From an uncultured Psychroserpens sp. (GTDB lineage: Bacteria > Bacteroidota > Bacteroidia > Flavobacteriales > Flavobacteriaceae), in contig CANKZZ010000002.1 of assembly GCA_947488655.1 (NCBI GenBank), forward strand, positions 124,001 to 188,000: a stretch of 64,000 bases of DNA. Direction: 5' to 3'. Position numbers and translations under genes: made by a program. The notes below the pieces were generated by a model, which saw nothing but the letters and a program-made list of their open reading frames with translations, ran no database searches and was not told where the DNA came from. Shown piece after piece: positions 1 through 7,477 of this stretch (position 1 is the stretch's first letter; every line of letters starts with the position of its first letter).

Positions 1-748
1 AAACGAAAATTCTGCTCAAGTAAGTTTGTTTGGAGCTGCTAGCGATGTTCAAATAGAAGAGCCAGTTGTTCCTCCTGCCGAAGAATGGGGAACTATGAAA
101 AAACTAGCTCAAGAAAAAGAGGTAGTAGGTGTTTATATCTCTGGTCATCCTCTAGATGATTTTAAAGTAGAGATGAAAACATTTTGCAGTGGTAATTTGG
201 CATTTTTTAATGAAATGGAAAATTATGTTAACCGTGAAATTACATTTGGAGGTGTAGTTACAGATGTGCAACATCGTGTGAGTAAACAAGGTAAAGGTTG
301 GGCGATTTTTATGGTTGAGGATTATACAGATAATTATGAGTTTAGAATTTTTGGAGAAGAATACCTTAAATACAGGCATTTTTTAGTTAAAAACAGTTTC
401 GTATATATAAAATCGTTTGTAAGAGAGGGCTGGACAAATAGAGAAACTGGTAAAAAAAGTGATCCAAGACTTCAGTTTAATAGTTTTCAACTATTGCATG
501 ACGTTATGGATACTTATGCAAAAAAACTATCCATCCAATTAAATATTAAGGATTTAGAAGAAGAAAAAATTTCAGTATTACAGGATTTATTCAGATTACA
601 TCATGGTGAGAAAGCACTAACGTTTGTTGTTTATGATAATGCCGAAAAGATAAAACTCAATATGCCAAGCCGAAAACAGAAAATTAAAATCTCCCAAGAA
701 CTATTAAACGAATTAGAAACTAATGATGTAATGTACAAACTAAATTAA
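1..748 (+). CDS. dnaE: DNA polymerase III alpha subunit, C-terminal part (cut by window start)
   Basis: The reading frame is open from base 2 and ends with TAA at 746-748, so this is the last ~248 residues of a longer protein. The visible part contains the segment KEVVGVYISGHPLDDF, typical of the region after the polymerase core of DnaE. It is followed by an OB-fold-like stretch (GGVVTDVQHRVSKQGKGWA, then FMVEDYTDNYEFRIFGEEY). DnaE is the replicative polymerase catalytic subunit in the cytoplasm; its catalytic aspartates lie upstream of the window. An internal TTG at 26 is not a start, because the DnaE-like sequence continues upstream of it. The identification is secure from motif order; completeness cannot be judged. 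Confidence 0.93.
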   Translation, partial: NENSAQVSLFGAASDVQIEEPVVPPAEEWGTMKKLAQEKEVVGVYISGHPLDDFKVEMKTFCSGNLAFFNEMENYVNREITFGGVVTDVQHRVSKQGKGWAIFMVEDYTDNYEFRIFGEEYLKYRHFLVKNSFVYIKSFVREGWTNRETGKKSDPRLQFNSFQLLHDVMDTYAKKLSIQLNIKDLEEEKISVLQDLFRLHHGEKALTFVVYDNAEKIKLNMPSRKQKIKISQELLNELETNDVMYKLN

Positions 749-845
749 GACTAACGTATATAAAAATTTAAACTATATACAATCAATCAATAACCTCATA
801 ATCAAAACAAATACTGCCTGTGTAAGGTTTGGTAAAAATTTTGAC

Positions 846-853
846 TAATTTTG
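846..853 (+). promoter_or_regulatory. Candidate -7 box of trxA
   Basis: TAATTTTG matches the Bacteroidota -7 consensus TAnnTTTG and lies 40 nt before the trxA start. The nearest upstream TTTG (828-831) is only 14 nt away rather than about 19, so the -33 element is weak or absent. Confidence 0.45.
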
Positions 854-893
854 TGTAAATTAAAATGAAGTTAAACAATTAGAATATATAATT

Positions 894-1211
894 ATGGCAT
901 TAGAAATAACAGATGCAAATTTCGAGGAAGTAGTACTAAAAAGTGATAAGCCAGTAATGGTAGATTTCTGGGCTGCTTGGTGTGGACCATGTAGAATGGT
1001 TGGGCCAATCATTGATGAAATCAGTACAGAGTACGATGGTAAAGCAGTTGTAGGTAAAGTAGATGTTGATGCAAATCAAGAATTCGCAGCAAAATACGGT
1101 GTTAGAAACATTCCTACGGTTTTAGTGTTTCAAAATGGAGAAGTTGTAGGTCGTCAAGTAGGTGTAGCACCTAAAAACGCTTATTCTGAAGCAATCGACG
1201 CTTTATTATAA
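894..1211 (+). CDS. trxA: Thioredoxin
   Basis: This 105-residue protein has the usual size of a single-domain cytoplasmic thioredoxin. The redox site WCGPC is present with cysteines at residues 30 and 33, preceded by VMVDFWAAW. The conserved cis-proline segment RNIPTVLVF and the glycine-rich GVAPKNAY end are also visible. It reduces protein disulfides using electrons from thioredoxin reductase, which is not encoded in this window. The ATG start is supported by the -7 box 40 nt upstream. A strong terminator follows directly, so the gene is probably monocistronic. It is an ordinary housekeeping gene. Confidence 0.97.
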   Translation: MALEITDANFEEVVLKSDKPVMVDFWAAWCGPCRMVGPIIDEISTEYDGKAVVGKVDVDANQEFAAKYGVRNIPTVLVFQNGEVVGRQVGVAPKNAYSEAIDALL

Positions 1212-1234
1212 AATATAATTCATAAAGAATTGAT

Positions 1235-1266
1235 AAAAGGTTTGCCAGTATGGCAAACCTTTTTTT
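1235..1266 (+). terminator. Intrinsic terminator of trxA
   Basis: A perfect 13-bp stem (1235-1247 with 1251-1263) with a 3-nt GTA loop runs into a T tract. It lies 23 nt after the trxA stop. Confidence 0.93.
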
Positions 1267-1302
1267 ATTTTTAACTAATATTAAGATATAAGATATATAA
1301 AC

Positions 1303-1845
1303 ATGAGTAAGCAAGCAAAAACGCAAGACTTAATTGATAGTAAATTATTAGAAGAGCGCAAAGTATTTCTTTGGGGTATGGTAGATGATAAATCGGCAAA
1401 ACACGTTATAGATCGTCTATTGTATTTAGACTCTCTAGAAACAAAAGATATTCATCTATACATAAATAGTCCTGGAGGTTATGTAACATCGGGATTTGCA
1501 ATGTATGACTGCATCAAATCATTAAACAGTGATGTGTCAACCATATGCACAGGATTAGCTGCATCAATGGGATCAATATTGTTGTCTGTAGGTACAAAAG
1601 GAAAACGTTTCATACAACCGCACGCTAGAGTTATGATACATCAACCAAGTGGAGGTGCTCGTGGTCAAGCAAGTGATATAGAAATTACAGCACAAGAAAT
1701 TTTAAAAACAAAAGAGCTTAGTGCTAAAATATTGGCAGATAATTGCGGGCAAGATTTTGATAAAGTCATGAAAGATTTTAATCGTGATCACTGGATGGGA
1801 GCAGAAGAATCTAAAGCCTACGGAATCGTCGACGATATAATCTAA
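1303..1845 (+). CDS. clpP: ClpP-family serine protease (ATP-dependent Clp proteolytic subunit or paralogue)
   Basis: The 180-residue protein carries the ClpP catalytic triad in the expected contexts: Ser88 in GLAASMGS, His113 in MIHQPSGG and Asp162 in NRDHWMGAEES. The strand motif LYINSPGGYVTSGFAMYD is also clear. ClpP assembles into a tetradecameric chamber that degrades proteins delivered by ClpX or ClpA/C. The protein is shorter at the N-terminus than the usual 195-220 residue ClpP and lacks a propeptide-like extension. No clpX follows it. Flavobacteria often carry more than one ClpP, and this may be the secondary copy; that is inference. The gene stands alone between terminator-flanked trxA and a DUF58 gene. 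Confidence 0.9.
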   Translation: MSKQAKTQDLIDSKLLEERKVFLWGMVDDKSAKHVIDRLLYLDSLETKDIHLYINSPGGYVTSGFAMYDCIKSLNSDVSTICTGLAASMGSILLSVGTKGKRFIQPHARVMIHQPSGGARGQASDIEITAQEILKTKELSAKILADNCGQDFDKVMKDFNRDHWMGAEESKAYGIVDDII

Positions 1846-1872
1846 TTTTTTTCTTCGGAAATTTTAAAACCC

Positions 1873-2802
1873 ATGAACCTACAAGCAGAACTTAATAAAG
1901 CAGGAGGCTTTAAAAACTTAGAGCTACTTGCCAAGCAAGTAGTAGAAGGTTTTATTGCAGGAATGCATAAAAGTCCATTTCATGGGTTTTCTGCAGAGTT
2001 TGCAGAACATAAAATTTATAATCAAGGAGAAAGTACACGTCATATAGACTGGAAACTGTATGCAAAAACAGATAAGCTGTATACCAAACGTTATGATGAT
2101 GAAACAAATTTGCGCTGTCATCTTATCGTAGATAACAGTAGTTCTATGCACTATCCACAACAAAAGGAGTTTAGTATAACTAGCCTTAATAAAATAGGAT
2201 TTTCTGCATTAGCATCTGCATCACTTATGCACATTTTAAAAAAACAACGAGATGCAGTTGGATTAAGTATTTATAGCGATGCATATGATTATTACTCTCC
2301 AGAAAAGGGTAGTGAGAGACATCACCAAATGCTATTAGCAGAGTTGAGTAAAATGGTAATTTCAAAACAGCTAAACAAGCAAACTGAAACTTATACATAT
2401 TTACACCAAATTGCAGAAAACATTCATAGACGGTCTCTTATTTTCTTTTTTACAGATATGTTTCAAACATCTATTGACGAGATAAAATTATTTGAAGCCT
2501 TAAGACATCTTAAACATAACAAACATGAAGTTGTGCTATTTCATGTTATAGATAAAGAAAAAGAACTTAAATTTAATTTTGATAATACACCAAAGCGATT
2601 TATTGATGTAGAAACAAATGAATTTATTAATTTATATCCAGATACTGTCAAAGAAGGTTATGAAAACGCTGTAGATGATTACTTTACAAGTATCAAGCTA
2701 AAGTGCGGTCAATACCAAATTAAATATGTTGAAGCAGATATAAATAAATCATTTGACAAGATCTTAACGACGTATATGGTCGAGCGTCAAAAATTTATTT
2801 AA
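1873..2802 (+). CDS. DUF58 domain protein (VWA-like)
   Basis: The 309-residue protein has the DUF58 signature around residues 55-80 (ESTRHIDWKLYAKTDKLYTKRYDDE). It is followed by a von Willebrand A-like metal site, D87-x-S89-x-S91, in VDNSSSM. DUF58 proteins usually sit in operons with MoxR-type AAA+ ATPases and Bat proteins and are thought to help complex assembly or stress resistance. No moxR neighbour is present here; the gene starts 28 nt after clpP. It lacks the N-terminal membrane segments of longer DUF58 proteins, so it is probably cytoplasmic. The family call is secure; the cellular role is unknown. Confidence 0.88.
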   Translation: MNLQAELNKAGGFKNLELLAKQVVEGFIAGMHKSPFHGFSAEFAEHKIYNQGESTRHIDWKLYAKTDKLYTKRYDDETNLRCHLIVDNSSSMHYPQQKEFSITSLNKIGFSALASASLMHILKKQRDAVGLSIYSDAYDYYSPEKGSERHHQMLLAELSKMVISKQLNKQTETYTYLHQIAENIHRRSLIFFFTDMFQTSIDEIKLFEALRHLKHNKHEVVLFHVIDKEKELKFNFDNTPKRFIDVETNEFINLYPDTVKEGYENAVDDYFTSIKLKCGQYQIKYVEADINKSFDKILTTYMVERQKFI

Positions 2803-2828
2803 TTTTTTTAAAAAAATCTTCAAAAACA

Positions 2829-2859
2829 TTTGTGTTATTAAAAATCGAGTGTATATTTG
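2829..2859 (+). promoter_or_regulatory. Promoter of tRNA-Asp
   Basis: TTTG (2829-2832), a 19-nt spacer and TATATTTG (2852-2859) form an exact Bacteroidota sigma-A promoter, placed 18 nt before the tRNA. Confidence 0.85.
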
Positions 2860-2877
2860 CCCTCGCAATAAAGCAAC

Positions 2878-2951
2878 GGTCTGGTAGTTCAGCTGGTTAG
2901 AATGTCGCCCTGTCACGGCGAAGGTCGCGGGTTCGAGTCCCGTCCAGACCG
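2878..2951 (+). tRNA. tRNA-Asp (anticodon GTC)
   Basis: The acceptor arms GGTCTGG and CCAGACC pair perfectly with a G discriminator. The D-arm (AGTTCAGCTGGTTAGA), the anticodon loop CTGTCAC with GTC at 2912-2914, and the T-arm with GTTCGAGTC are all present. No CCA is encoded. The gene has its own consensus promoter and a terminator downstream. Confidence 0.97.
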
Positions 2952-2968
2952 CTAAAAAAATTGCAACT

Positions 2969-2996
2969 AAAGCTTCAAGAAATTGAAGCTTTTTTT
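2969..2996 (+). terminator. Intrinsic terminator after tRNA-Asp
   Basis: A 10-bp perfect stem (2969-2978 with 2983-2992) and GAAA tetraloop is followed by a T run, 17 nt after the tRNA. Confidence 0.9.
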
Positions 2997-3608
2997 AAGC
3001 AATTTAAAGAAGTTGTGTTGTTCTCAGAGAAATCTGAGAGTTGTGAGAAACTCAATGTTGTTGAGTTCTTACCAATGAGAAGCTTTCCTTTTTTCTTAAT
3101 TGAAAATCGGGATGCTTTTTTGTTTTAAAACCATTTTACTTTTAATCCTAAATTTATACTTCTTGTATTATCAAAAGCCAAACAATTGCTCTAATAACTA
3201 TTTATTTTAATAACGCTTTATATTAAGATGCTATATAAACATTTCTAAATGTATTAATTTTAATAGTTTTAAAACGTCAAAAATCATAGTTGTTAACAAG
3301 TTATGAACAAATAATTTGATTAAAAATGCTTTTTGTCGATACAAAATTACATTTTATCGGATTTTTGTTTGTTTTACTCCAAAATAATGTTAAATTTGTC
3401 CTCCTTCATAAGCCCCTAAACACACTTATTAAGGAATTTTGTTAATCCATTTTATGATAAATGTCATTAGACGTTTATATCCCTCAATTTTTATGGCATA
3501 GTTATGCCTTAAAGTTAATGATCCATTCATCCCTCGAATTGGCATTTTTAATGCTCTTTTGTTATTAACATAATTAAATTGAATATATAATCCCTAAAAT
3601 TGATTAAC
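2997..3608. other. Intergenic region of ~610 nt with hairpins, a promoter and a long leader
   Basis: No protein-coding frame of note is seen here. The first 70 nt hold two small perfect hairpins: CTCAGA/TCTGAG around a GAAA loop at 3023-3038, and AACTCAA/TTGAGTT at 3049-3067. They are followed by a T-rich stretch. An exact promoter lies at 3368-3398. The ~200 nt between it and the small gene at 3609 contain two more small hairpins (GGCATA/TATGCC near 3493-3506 and GCATT/AATGC near 3541-3553). The same stretch has three ATCCCT-type motifs (near 3479, 3530 and 3590). Confidence 0.6.
3368..3398 (+). promoter_or_regulatory. Consensus promoter upstream of the 56-aa peptide gene
   Basis: TTTG (3368-3371), exactly 19 nt, then TAAATTTG (3391-3398) fits the Bacteroidota promoter. 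The expected transcription start near 3405 gives a ~200-nt untranslated leader before the small gene at 3609, or a separate RNA. Confidence 0.7.
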
Positions 3609-3779
3609 ATGAAGACCCTAAAAATTACACTACTACTATTTGCTGTATTATTATTTACATTGTCTGGACAAAGTAGCGATACGGTTGCAGATTCTAATGA
3701 GCCAACCTATACTACACAAAAACAATATGATTTATTAGCACATGCTAAAAAGAGAGCTAAATTAAATCCAAACGGATAA
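3609..3779 (+). CDS. Small secreted peptide, 56 residues, unknown function
   Basis: ATG at 3609 opens a 57-codon frame closed by TAA at 3777-3779. The first ~20 residues (MKTLKITLLLFAVLLFTLSG) are a clear signal peptide. The mature part of ~35 residues is polar and ends in the basic stretch HAKKRAKLNPNG. A promoter lies about 210 nt upstream and a strong terminator begins 23 nt after the stop, so it is its own transcription unit. It sits just before the sensor kinase gene, whose N-terminal half is predicted to be outside the cytoplasm. A link between peptide and sensor is only a possibility. I do not recognise a family. Confidence 0.7.
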   Translation: MKTLKITLLLFAVLLFTLSGQSSDTVADSNEPTYTTQKQYDLLAHAKKRAKLNPNG

Positions 3780-3802
3780 TTAAACTCCAATAAATATTTA
3801 TT

Positions 3803-3831
3803 AAAAGCCCTTATTTTTATAAGGGCTTTTT
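3803..3831 (+). terminator. Intrinsic terminator of the small peptide gene
   Basis: A perfect 12-bp stem (3803-3814 with 3819-3830) encloses a TTTT loop. The downstream arm ends in TTTT and further T's follow. Confidence 0.92.
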
Positions 3832-3856
3832 CTATTTATAATACATAAATTTATTC

Positions 3857-3864
3857 TAACTTTG
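3857..3864 (+). promoter_or_regulatory. -7 box of the sensor kinase operon
   Basis: TAACTTTG matches TAnnTTTG and ends 23 nt before the TTG start of the kinase. No TTTG is found at the -33 distance, so the promoter may need an activator. Confidence 0.5.
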
Positions 3865-3887
3865 AGAATAACAATAAATAATCAAAC

Positions 3888-5912
3888 TTGGAGAAAGGTT
3901 TAATACTAGTTATATTTTTTATAATTTCATTTTTGTCTCAAGCCCAAAATAATGAAAGTATACAAAGAGAAATTATTTCATTAAGATTAAAATCAAAAAA
4001 TCAAAACAATACACTTAATGAACGCTTAGACTTTGCTACTCAATCTGTAGAACTGGCTCAAAAAATTAAACAAGACTCATCTGTTTTATTGAGTAATAGG
4101 CAACTGTCACTTTTATATTATGAAAATGAGCAGTATAATGACTATTTAGATTTAACGAGATATAATATTATTCTTGCCCAAAGACTCAATGATTCTACAG
4201 CGATAGCAGTTGCAAATGATAACTTGGCACGTTTCTATCATTCTGAGCAAGAAAATGATAGTGCATATTACTACTATTCTATCGCATTAAAGCACTATAA
4301 CTTAACAGATGATTTAAAGTACAAGGCTACAATTTTACTCAATATAGCCGATATTCAAGATACCGAAAAAGATTATATAGGTAGTGAAGAGAATGCTATT
4401 AAGGCGCTTAGAATTTTTGAAAGTTTCCCTAAAACGGAAGATAATTTAGATCACCTGTGGATACTCAATAATCTATTAGGTATAATTTCTTTAAAACTTG
4501 GTAATTATGAAAAATCATTAGAATACCATTACAAGGCAGAGTCTATTGCAGACGATATGAGAGCGGGTTTTTACAATAAAATCTATTCTATTAACAATAG
4601 AGCTTTTGTATATAGAGAGCAAAAAAAGTTTGAAAAATCTTTAGATTTATATAATAATTTAAGAGATATAAAAGAAGATTATAATGAGTATGATCCAACG
4701 TTTTATCCGTTAGTTTTAGATAATTACGCTTATACAAAATTGGTAGCTGGTCATGAAGATTATGATAATATGAAAGCATTATTTTATGAGGCCTATAATA
4801 TTAGTGATGACATTAATGACCCAATTACCAAACTGCAGGTTAGTATAGATATTTCAAAATTTTATTTAAAACAAAAAGAGCGAGATTCTTCTTTACGATA
4901 TGCTAACATATCATATGATTTAGCTAAAGAGACCTCTTCTAATGAAATTTTACTCGATGCTCTTAAAGTACTTTCAGAATTAAAAGAAGGAGAATCTGGC
5001 AAAGCCTATTTAAAAGAATACATAAAGTTAAGCGATAGTTTATTACATGTAGAAAGGCAAGTTAGAAACAAATATGCCAGAATAGAGTTTGAAACAGATA
5101 AGGTTGTAGAAGAAAACGAGAGAATGTCACAACAACGTATGTGGCTATTGGTAATTTCTGGAGGTTTACTCTTAACATTATTTTTACTTTATATTATTGT
5201 AACACAGCAGGCAAAAAACAAAAAACTCAAGTTTGAAAAAGACCAGCAAAAGGCAAACGAAGATATTTATAATCTCATGTTGTCTCAACAGGATAAAGTC
5301 GATGAGGCCAGAGCTAATGAGAAAATCCGAATATCAAAAGAGTTACATGATGGTATATTAGGACGATTATTTGGGACTAGGCTCAGTTTGGATAGTTATA
5401 ATTTTTCCGAAGGAAAAGATGCTATAGGTAAGAGAGCGGATTATATAAGTGAGTTAAAAATTATTGAAGATGATATTCGTAAAATATCTCATGACTTAAA
5501 TACAGATTTTGTTTCTGGCTCTGGGTTTATGGATATCGTATCTGAGTTAATAGAAAAACAAACAAAAGCGTATCAACTCAAATCTAAATTTGATTTTACA
5601 GATGATATTCATTGGGAAATCATGCCCAATAAAACTAAAATTAATATTTATAGAATTATACAAGAGTCACTCCAAAATATATATAAACATGCCAATGCTA
5701 AGAGCGTTAAAATTAGTTTTGAATTAAAAAATAATGTAATTTGCTTGTCTATAGTTGATGATGGAGATGGCTTTGATGTCAATAAAAGTAAAAAGGGAAT
5801 TGGCATTAAAAATATAAATAGTAGAGTAGATGAGGTTGGAGGGAAAGCACAATTCTATTCTATTGCCAAAAAAGGCACCGAAGTAAATATTACAATACCT
5901 TACAAAAATTAG
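3888..5912 (+). CDS. TPR-containing sensor histidine kinase (NarL/LuxR-type partner)
   Basis: The gene starts at TTG 3888, which gives a signal sequence (LILVIFFIISFLSQAQ); no in-frame ATG lies near. Residues ~25-400 are tetratricopeptide-like helical repeats, predicted periplasmic. One transmembrane helix lies at ~418-440 (WLLVISGGLLLTLFLLYIIV). The cytoplasmic part has the HisKA_3-type phosphorylation helix with His487 in ISKELHDG, an N-box-like RIIQESLQNIYKHANA and glycine boxes DDGDGF and KGIGIKNI. It should autophosphorylate and pass phosphate to the regulator encoded 5 nt downstream. The signal it senses is unknown. This TPR plus HisKA_3 layout is common in Bacteroidota. Confidence 0.9.
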   Translation: MEKGLILVIFFIISFLSQAQNNESIQREIISLRLKSKNQNNTLNERLDFATQSVELAQKIKQDSSVLLSNRQLSLLYYENEQYNDYLDLTRYNIILAQRLNDSTAIAVANDNLARFYHSEQENDSAYYYYSIALKHYNLTDDLKYKATILLNIADIQDTEKDYIGSEENAIKALRIFESFPKTEDNLDHLWILNNLLGIISLKLGNYEKSLEYHYKAESIADDMRAGFYNKIYSINNRAFVYREQKKFEKSLDLYNNLRDIKEDYNEYDPTFYPLVLDNYAYTKLVAGHEDYDNMKALFYEAYNISDDINDPITKLQVSIDISKFYLKQKERDSSLRYANISYDLAKETSSNEILLDALKVLSELKEGESGKAYLKEYIKLSDSLLHVERQVRNKYARIEFETDKVVEENERMSQQRMWLLVISGGLLLTLFLLYIIVTQQAKNKKLKFEKDQQKANEDIYNLMLSQQDKVDEARANEKIRISKELHDGILGRLFGTRLSLDSYNFSEGKDAIGKRADYISELKIIEDDIRKISHDLNTDFVSGSGFMDIVSELIEKQTKAYQLKSKFDFTDDIHWEIMPNKTKINIYRIIQESLQNIYKHANAKSVKISFELKNNVICLSIVDDGDGFDVNKSKKGIGIKNINSRVDEVGGKAQFYSIAKKGTEVNITIPYKN

Positions 5913-5917
5913 ACACA

Positions 5918-6586
5918 ATGCAACAAATTCATATTTTAATGGTGGATGATCATCCAATCATTATAGAAGGGTATCAAAATACACTAATGGCAACCAAAAA
6001 GGAAAACCAAACTTTGGTTATAGATACTGCTAATACTTGTGATGCTGCAAATTTATTAATGCAAAAAGCAGCTAATGAGCGTCCTTATGATGTCTGTTTT
6101 TTTGATATTAGTTTACCAGCATCGGCAGACGGTAAAATAACTTCAGGAGAAGACTTAGCTAAGATTTCGCGTAATATAATGCCTAAAGCTAAAGTTATTA
6201 TTTTAACAATGTTTAATGAGTCTTATCGTATACATAACATTGTAAAAGAAATAAATCCAGATGGGTTTTTAATAAAAAGTGATTTAACTTCTAGCGAGTT
6301 AGCAGAGGCTTTTCATCATATTTTAATTGATCCTCCTTATTACAGCAGTACGGTTAGTAATTTTTTAAATAAATCTGTAATTAATGAGATTTATGTAGAC
6401 GAAATTAATCGTAAGATTCTTCATTTATTATCTCAAGGAATAAAAACAAGAAGCTTGACAGAGTATATAGATTTATCTATGAGTGCGATAGAAAAGAGAA
6501 AGAAACAACTTAAAATCTTATTCTCAATTAATGATGGTAAGGACGAATCGTTAATAAATGAGGCTCGTAAAAAAGGTTTTCTATAA
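5918..6586 (+). CDS. Response regulator with receiver domain and divergent helix-turn-helix
   Basis: The receiver domain occupies residues 1-125 with acidic pair D10-D11, phospho-acceptor D63 (CFFDISLP) and conserved K120. Residues ~160-222 resemble a LuxR/FixJ-type DNA-binding domain (INRKILHLLSQGIKTRSLTEYI, then AIEKRKKQLK), but the usual LuxR motifs are weak. The gene follows the kinase by 5 nt and is certainly its operon partner. It likely binds DNA when phosphorylated. The tandem repeats at 6657-6697 just downstream are an attractive but unproven target. The receiver call is firm; the HTH class is moderate. Confidence 0.88.
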   Translation: MQQIHILMVDDHPIIIEGYQNTLMATKKENQTLVIDTANTCDAANLLMQKAANERPYDVCFFDISLPASADGKITSGEDLAKISRNIMPKAKVIILTMFNESYRIHNIVKEINPDGFLIKSDLTSSELAEAFHHILIDPPYYSSTVSNFLNKSVINEIYVDEINRKILHLLSQGIKTRSLTEYIDLSMSAIEKRKKQLKILFSINDGKDESLINEARKKGFL

Positions 6587-6656
6587 CAAAACATTGTTAA
6601 AATTGATGTTTTTTGCAGGTTTGTCTTGGTCCTAAACCCTTGTTATATATGAAAAC

Positions 6657-6697
6657 TACGGTTTTTCCACATCAAGTTTACGGTTTTTCCACATCAA
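6657..6697 (+). repeat. Two tandem 19-bp direct repeats, possible operator
   Basis: TACGGTTTTTCCACATCAA occurs at 6657-6675 and again, identically, at 6679-6697, a period of 22 nt (about two helical turns). The second copy ends 18 nt before a -7 box (6716-6723), in the position of an activator site. Binding by the adjacent response regulator is inference. Confidence 0.75.
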
Positions 6698-6715
6698 AAA
6701 GTTATTAACATTAGA

Positions 6716-6723
6716 TATATTTG
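6716..6723 (+). promoter_or_regulatory. -7 box downstream of the tandem repeats
   Basis: TATATTTG is an exact TAnnTTTG match. No TTTG lies 19 nt upstream; the tandem repeats occupy that region, as would be expected for an activator-dependent promoter. Confidence 0.55.
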
Positions 6724-6729
6724 ACCAAG

Positions 6730-6822
6730 TCAACAAAAGTATTTTAATCCCTCTAAGTAATTTGTTGAATTAATAGCAAAGAAAAATTAACCTAATACTT
6801 CTCAATAAGTATTAGGTTTTTT
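6730..6822 (+). ncRNA. Candidate small RNA (~90 nt), promoter to terminator
   Basis: A transcript starting ~7 nt after the -7 box (6716-6723) would run to the terminator at 6789-6822 with no protein-coding frame of any length. The body contains ATCCCTC, also seen in the leader at 3405-3608. The boundaries are inferred from the promoter and terminator only. The alternative is that the terminator simply ends the response-regulator mRNA and the -7 box is chance. Confidence 0.35.
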
Positions 6823-6825
6823 CTT
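6789..6825. terminator. Bidirectional terminator between convergent genes
   Basis: A perfect 12-bp stem (6789-6800 with 6807-6818), loop CTCAAT, has a T tract on the plus strand and an A-rich left flank that gives T's on the minus strand. It can serve the regulator or small RNA and the minus-strand DUF456 gene. Confidence 0.88.
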
Positions 6826-6858
6826 TTTAATACTACCAAAAGGAGGTTATAAGCTATC

Positions 6859-7356
6859 TTAAAATAAAAGATCTTTATAATCGAAGAACTTAACAATAAA
6901 GAATCCCATAAATATTATAGCAACTAAAAACTTAATAAAGGTTGATGCTATAAATCCTAGAAACGAACCAAAAGCAGCTTTTACCGCCTTGTCTAATTCT
7001 GCTTTATTAATGAGCTCTCCAATTAAAGCTCCAAAAAACGGTCCTATTATAATGCCAAAAGGAATAGGAGCAATCAAACCAACAATTAAACCAATAGAAG
7101 TGCCAATCATACCAGCTTTTGTGCCTCCAAATCGTTTAGTACCCATGGCTGGTATGATGTAGTCTAAAACCCAAATAGCAACTGCAATTATTAATGTTAC
7201 AATTAAAAATGTCCAGTTCATTGGTACTACATCTGCTAAATGGAATATAAGTAATCCAATCCAACTAGTTAATGGTCCTGGTAAAACAGGAAGAAAACTA
7301 CCTATAAAACCTAAAAGCATAAAAAAGGCAGCCAAAATGACTAAAAATATATCCAT
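6859..7356 (-). CDS. DUF456 family integral membrane protein
   Basis: This is a 165-residue, almost wholly hydrophobic protein with glycine/proline-rich membrane segments. The loop SFLPVLPGPLTSWIGLLIFH near residues 19-38 and the glycine-zipper-like GTSIGLIVGLIAPIPFGIIIG near 85-105 are typical of DUF456. The family has no established biochemical role; it is an inner-membrane protein. The gene is single, convergent with the response regulator and divergent from the gene at 7478. A 16-bp palindrome (7425-7440) lies in the shared upstream region. Confidence 0.82.
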   Translation of the reverse strand: MDIFLVILAAFFMLLGFIGSFLPVLPGPLTSWIGLLIFHLADVVPMNWTFLIVTLIIAVAIWVLDYIIPAMGTKRFGGTKAGMIGTSIGLIVGLIAPIPFGIIIGPFFGALIGELINKAELDKAVKAAFGSFLGFIASTFIKFLVAIIFMGFFIVKFFDYKDLLF

Positions 7357-7424
7357 TGTACGTGTTTATAATTCTACAAATAAGACGTAAAACTGTTAAA
7401 ATTGTTACAGTTTTCAACTAAAAG

Positions 7425-7440
7425 TTTAGTTTAAACTAAA
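7425..7440. promoter_or_regulatory. Perfect 16-bp palindrome between divergent genes
   Basis: TTTAGTTTAAACTAAA reads identically on both strands. It lies 8 nt upstream of TATATTTA (7449-7456), a near-consensus -7 box for the gene at 7478, so it overlaps where the -33 element should be. A second imperfect inverted repeat, AACTGT to ACAGTT, lies at 7391-7412. A dimeric regulator site is the likely reading. Confidence 0.5.
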
Positions 7441-7477
7441 ATATTAGTTATATTTATCACCATAACAAATAGGTCTA

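Noticed and set aside
2803-2828. Possible terminator after the DUF58 gene (T run followed by A run)
   Set aside because: It is a pure A/T palindrome without G-C pairs, too weak to count as an intrinsic terminator.
6649-6708. A 19-codon open frame starting MKTTVFPHQ over the tandem repeats
   Set aside because: Its codons are made almost entirely of the two direct repeats, it lies upstream of the -7 box at 6716, and it has no signal peptide or other protein-like feature.
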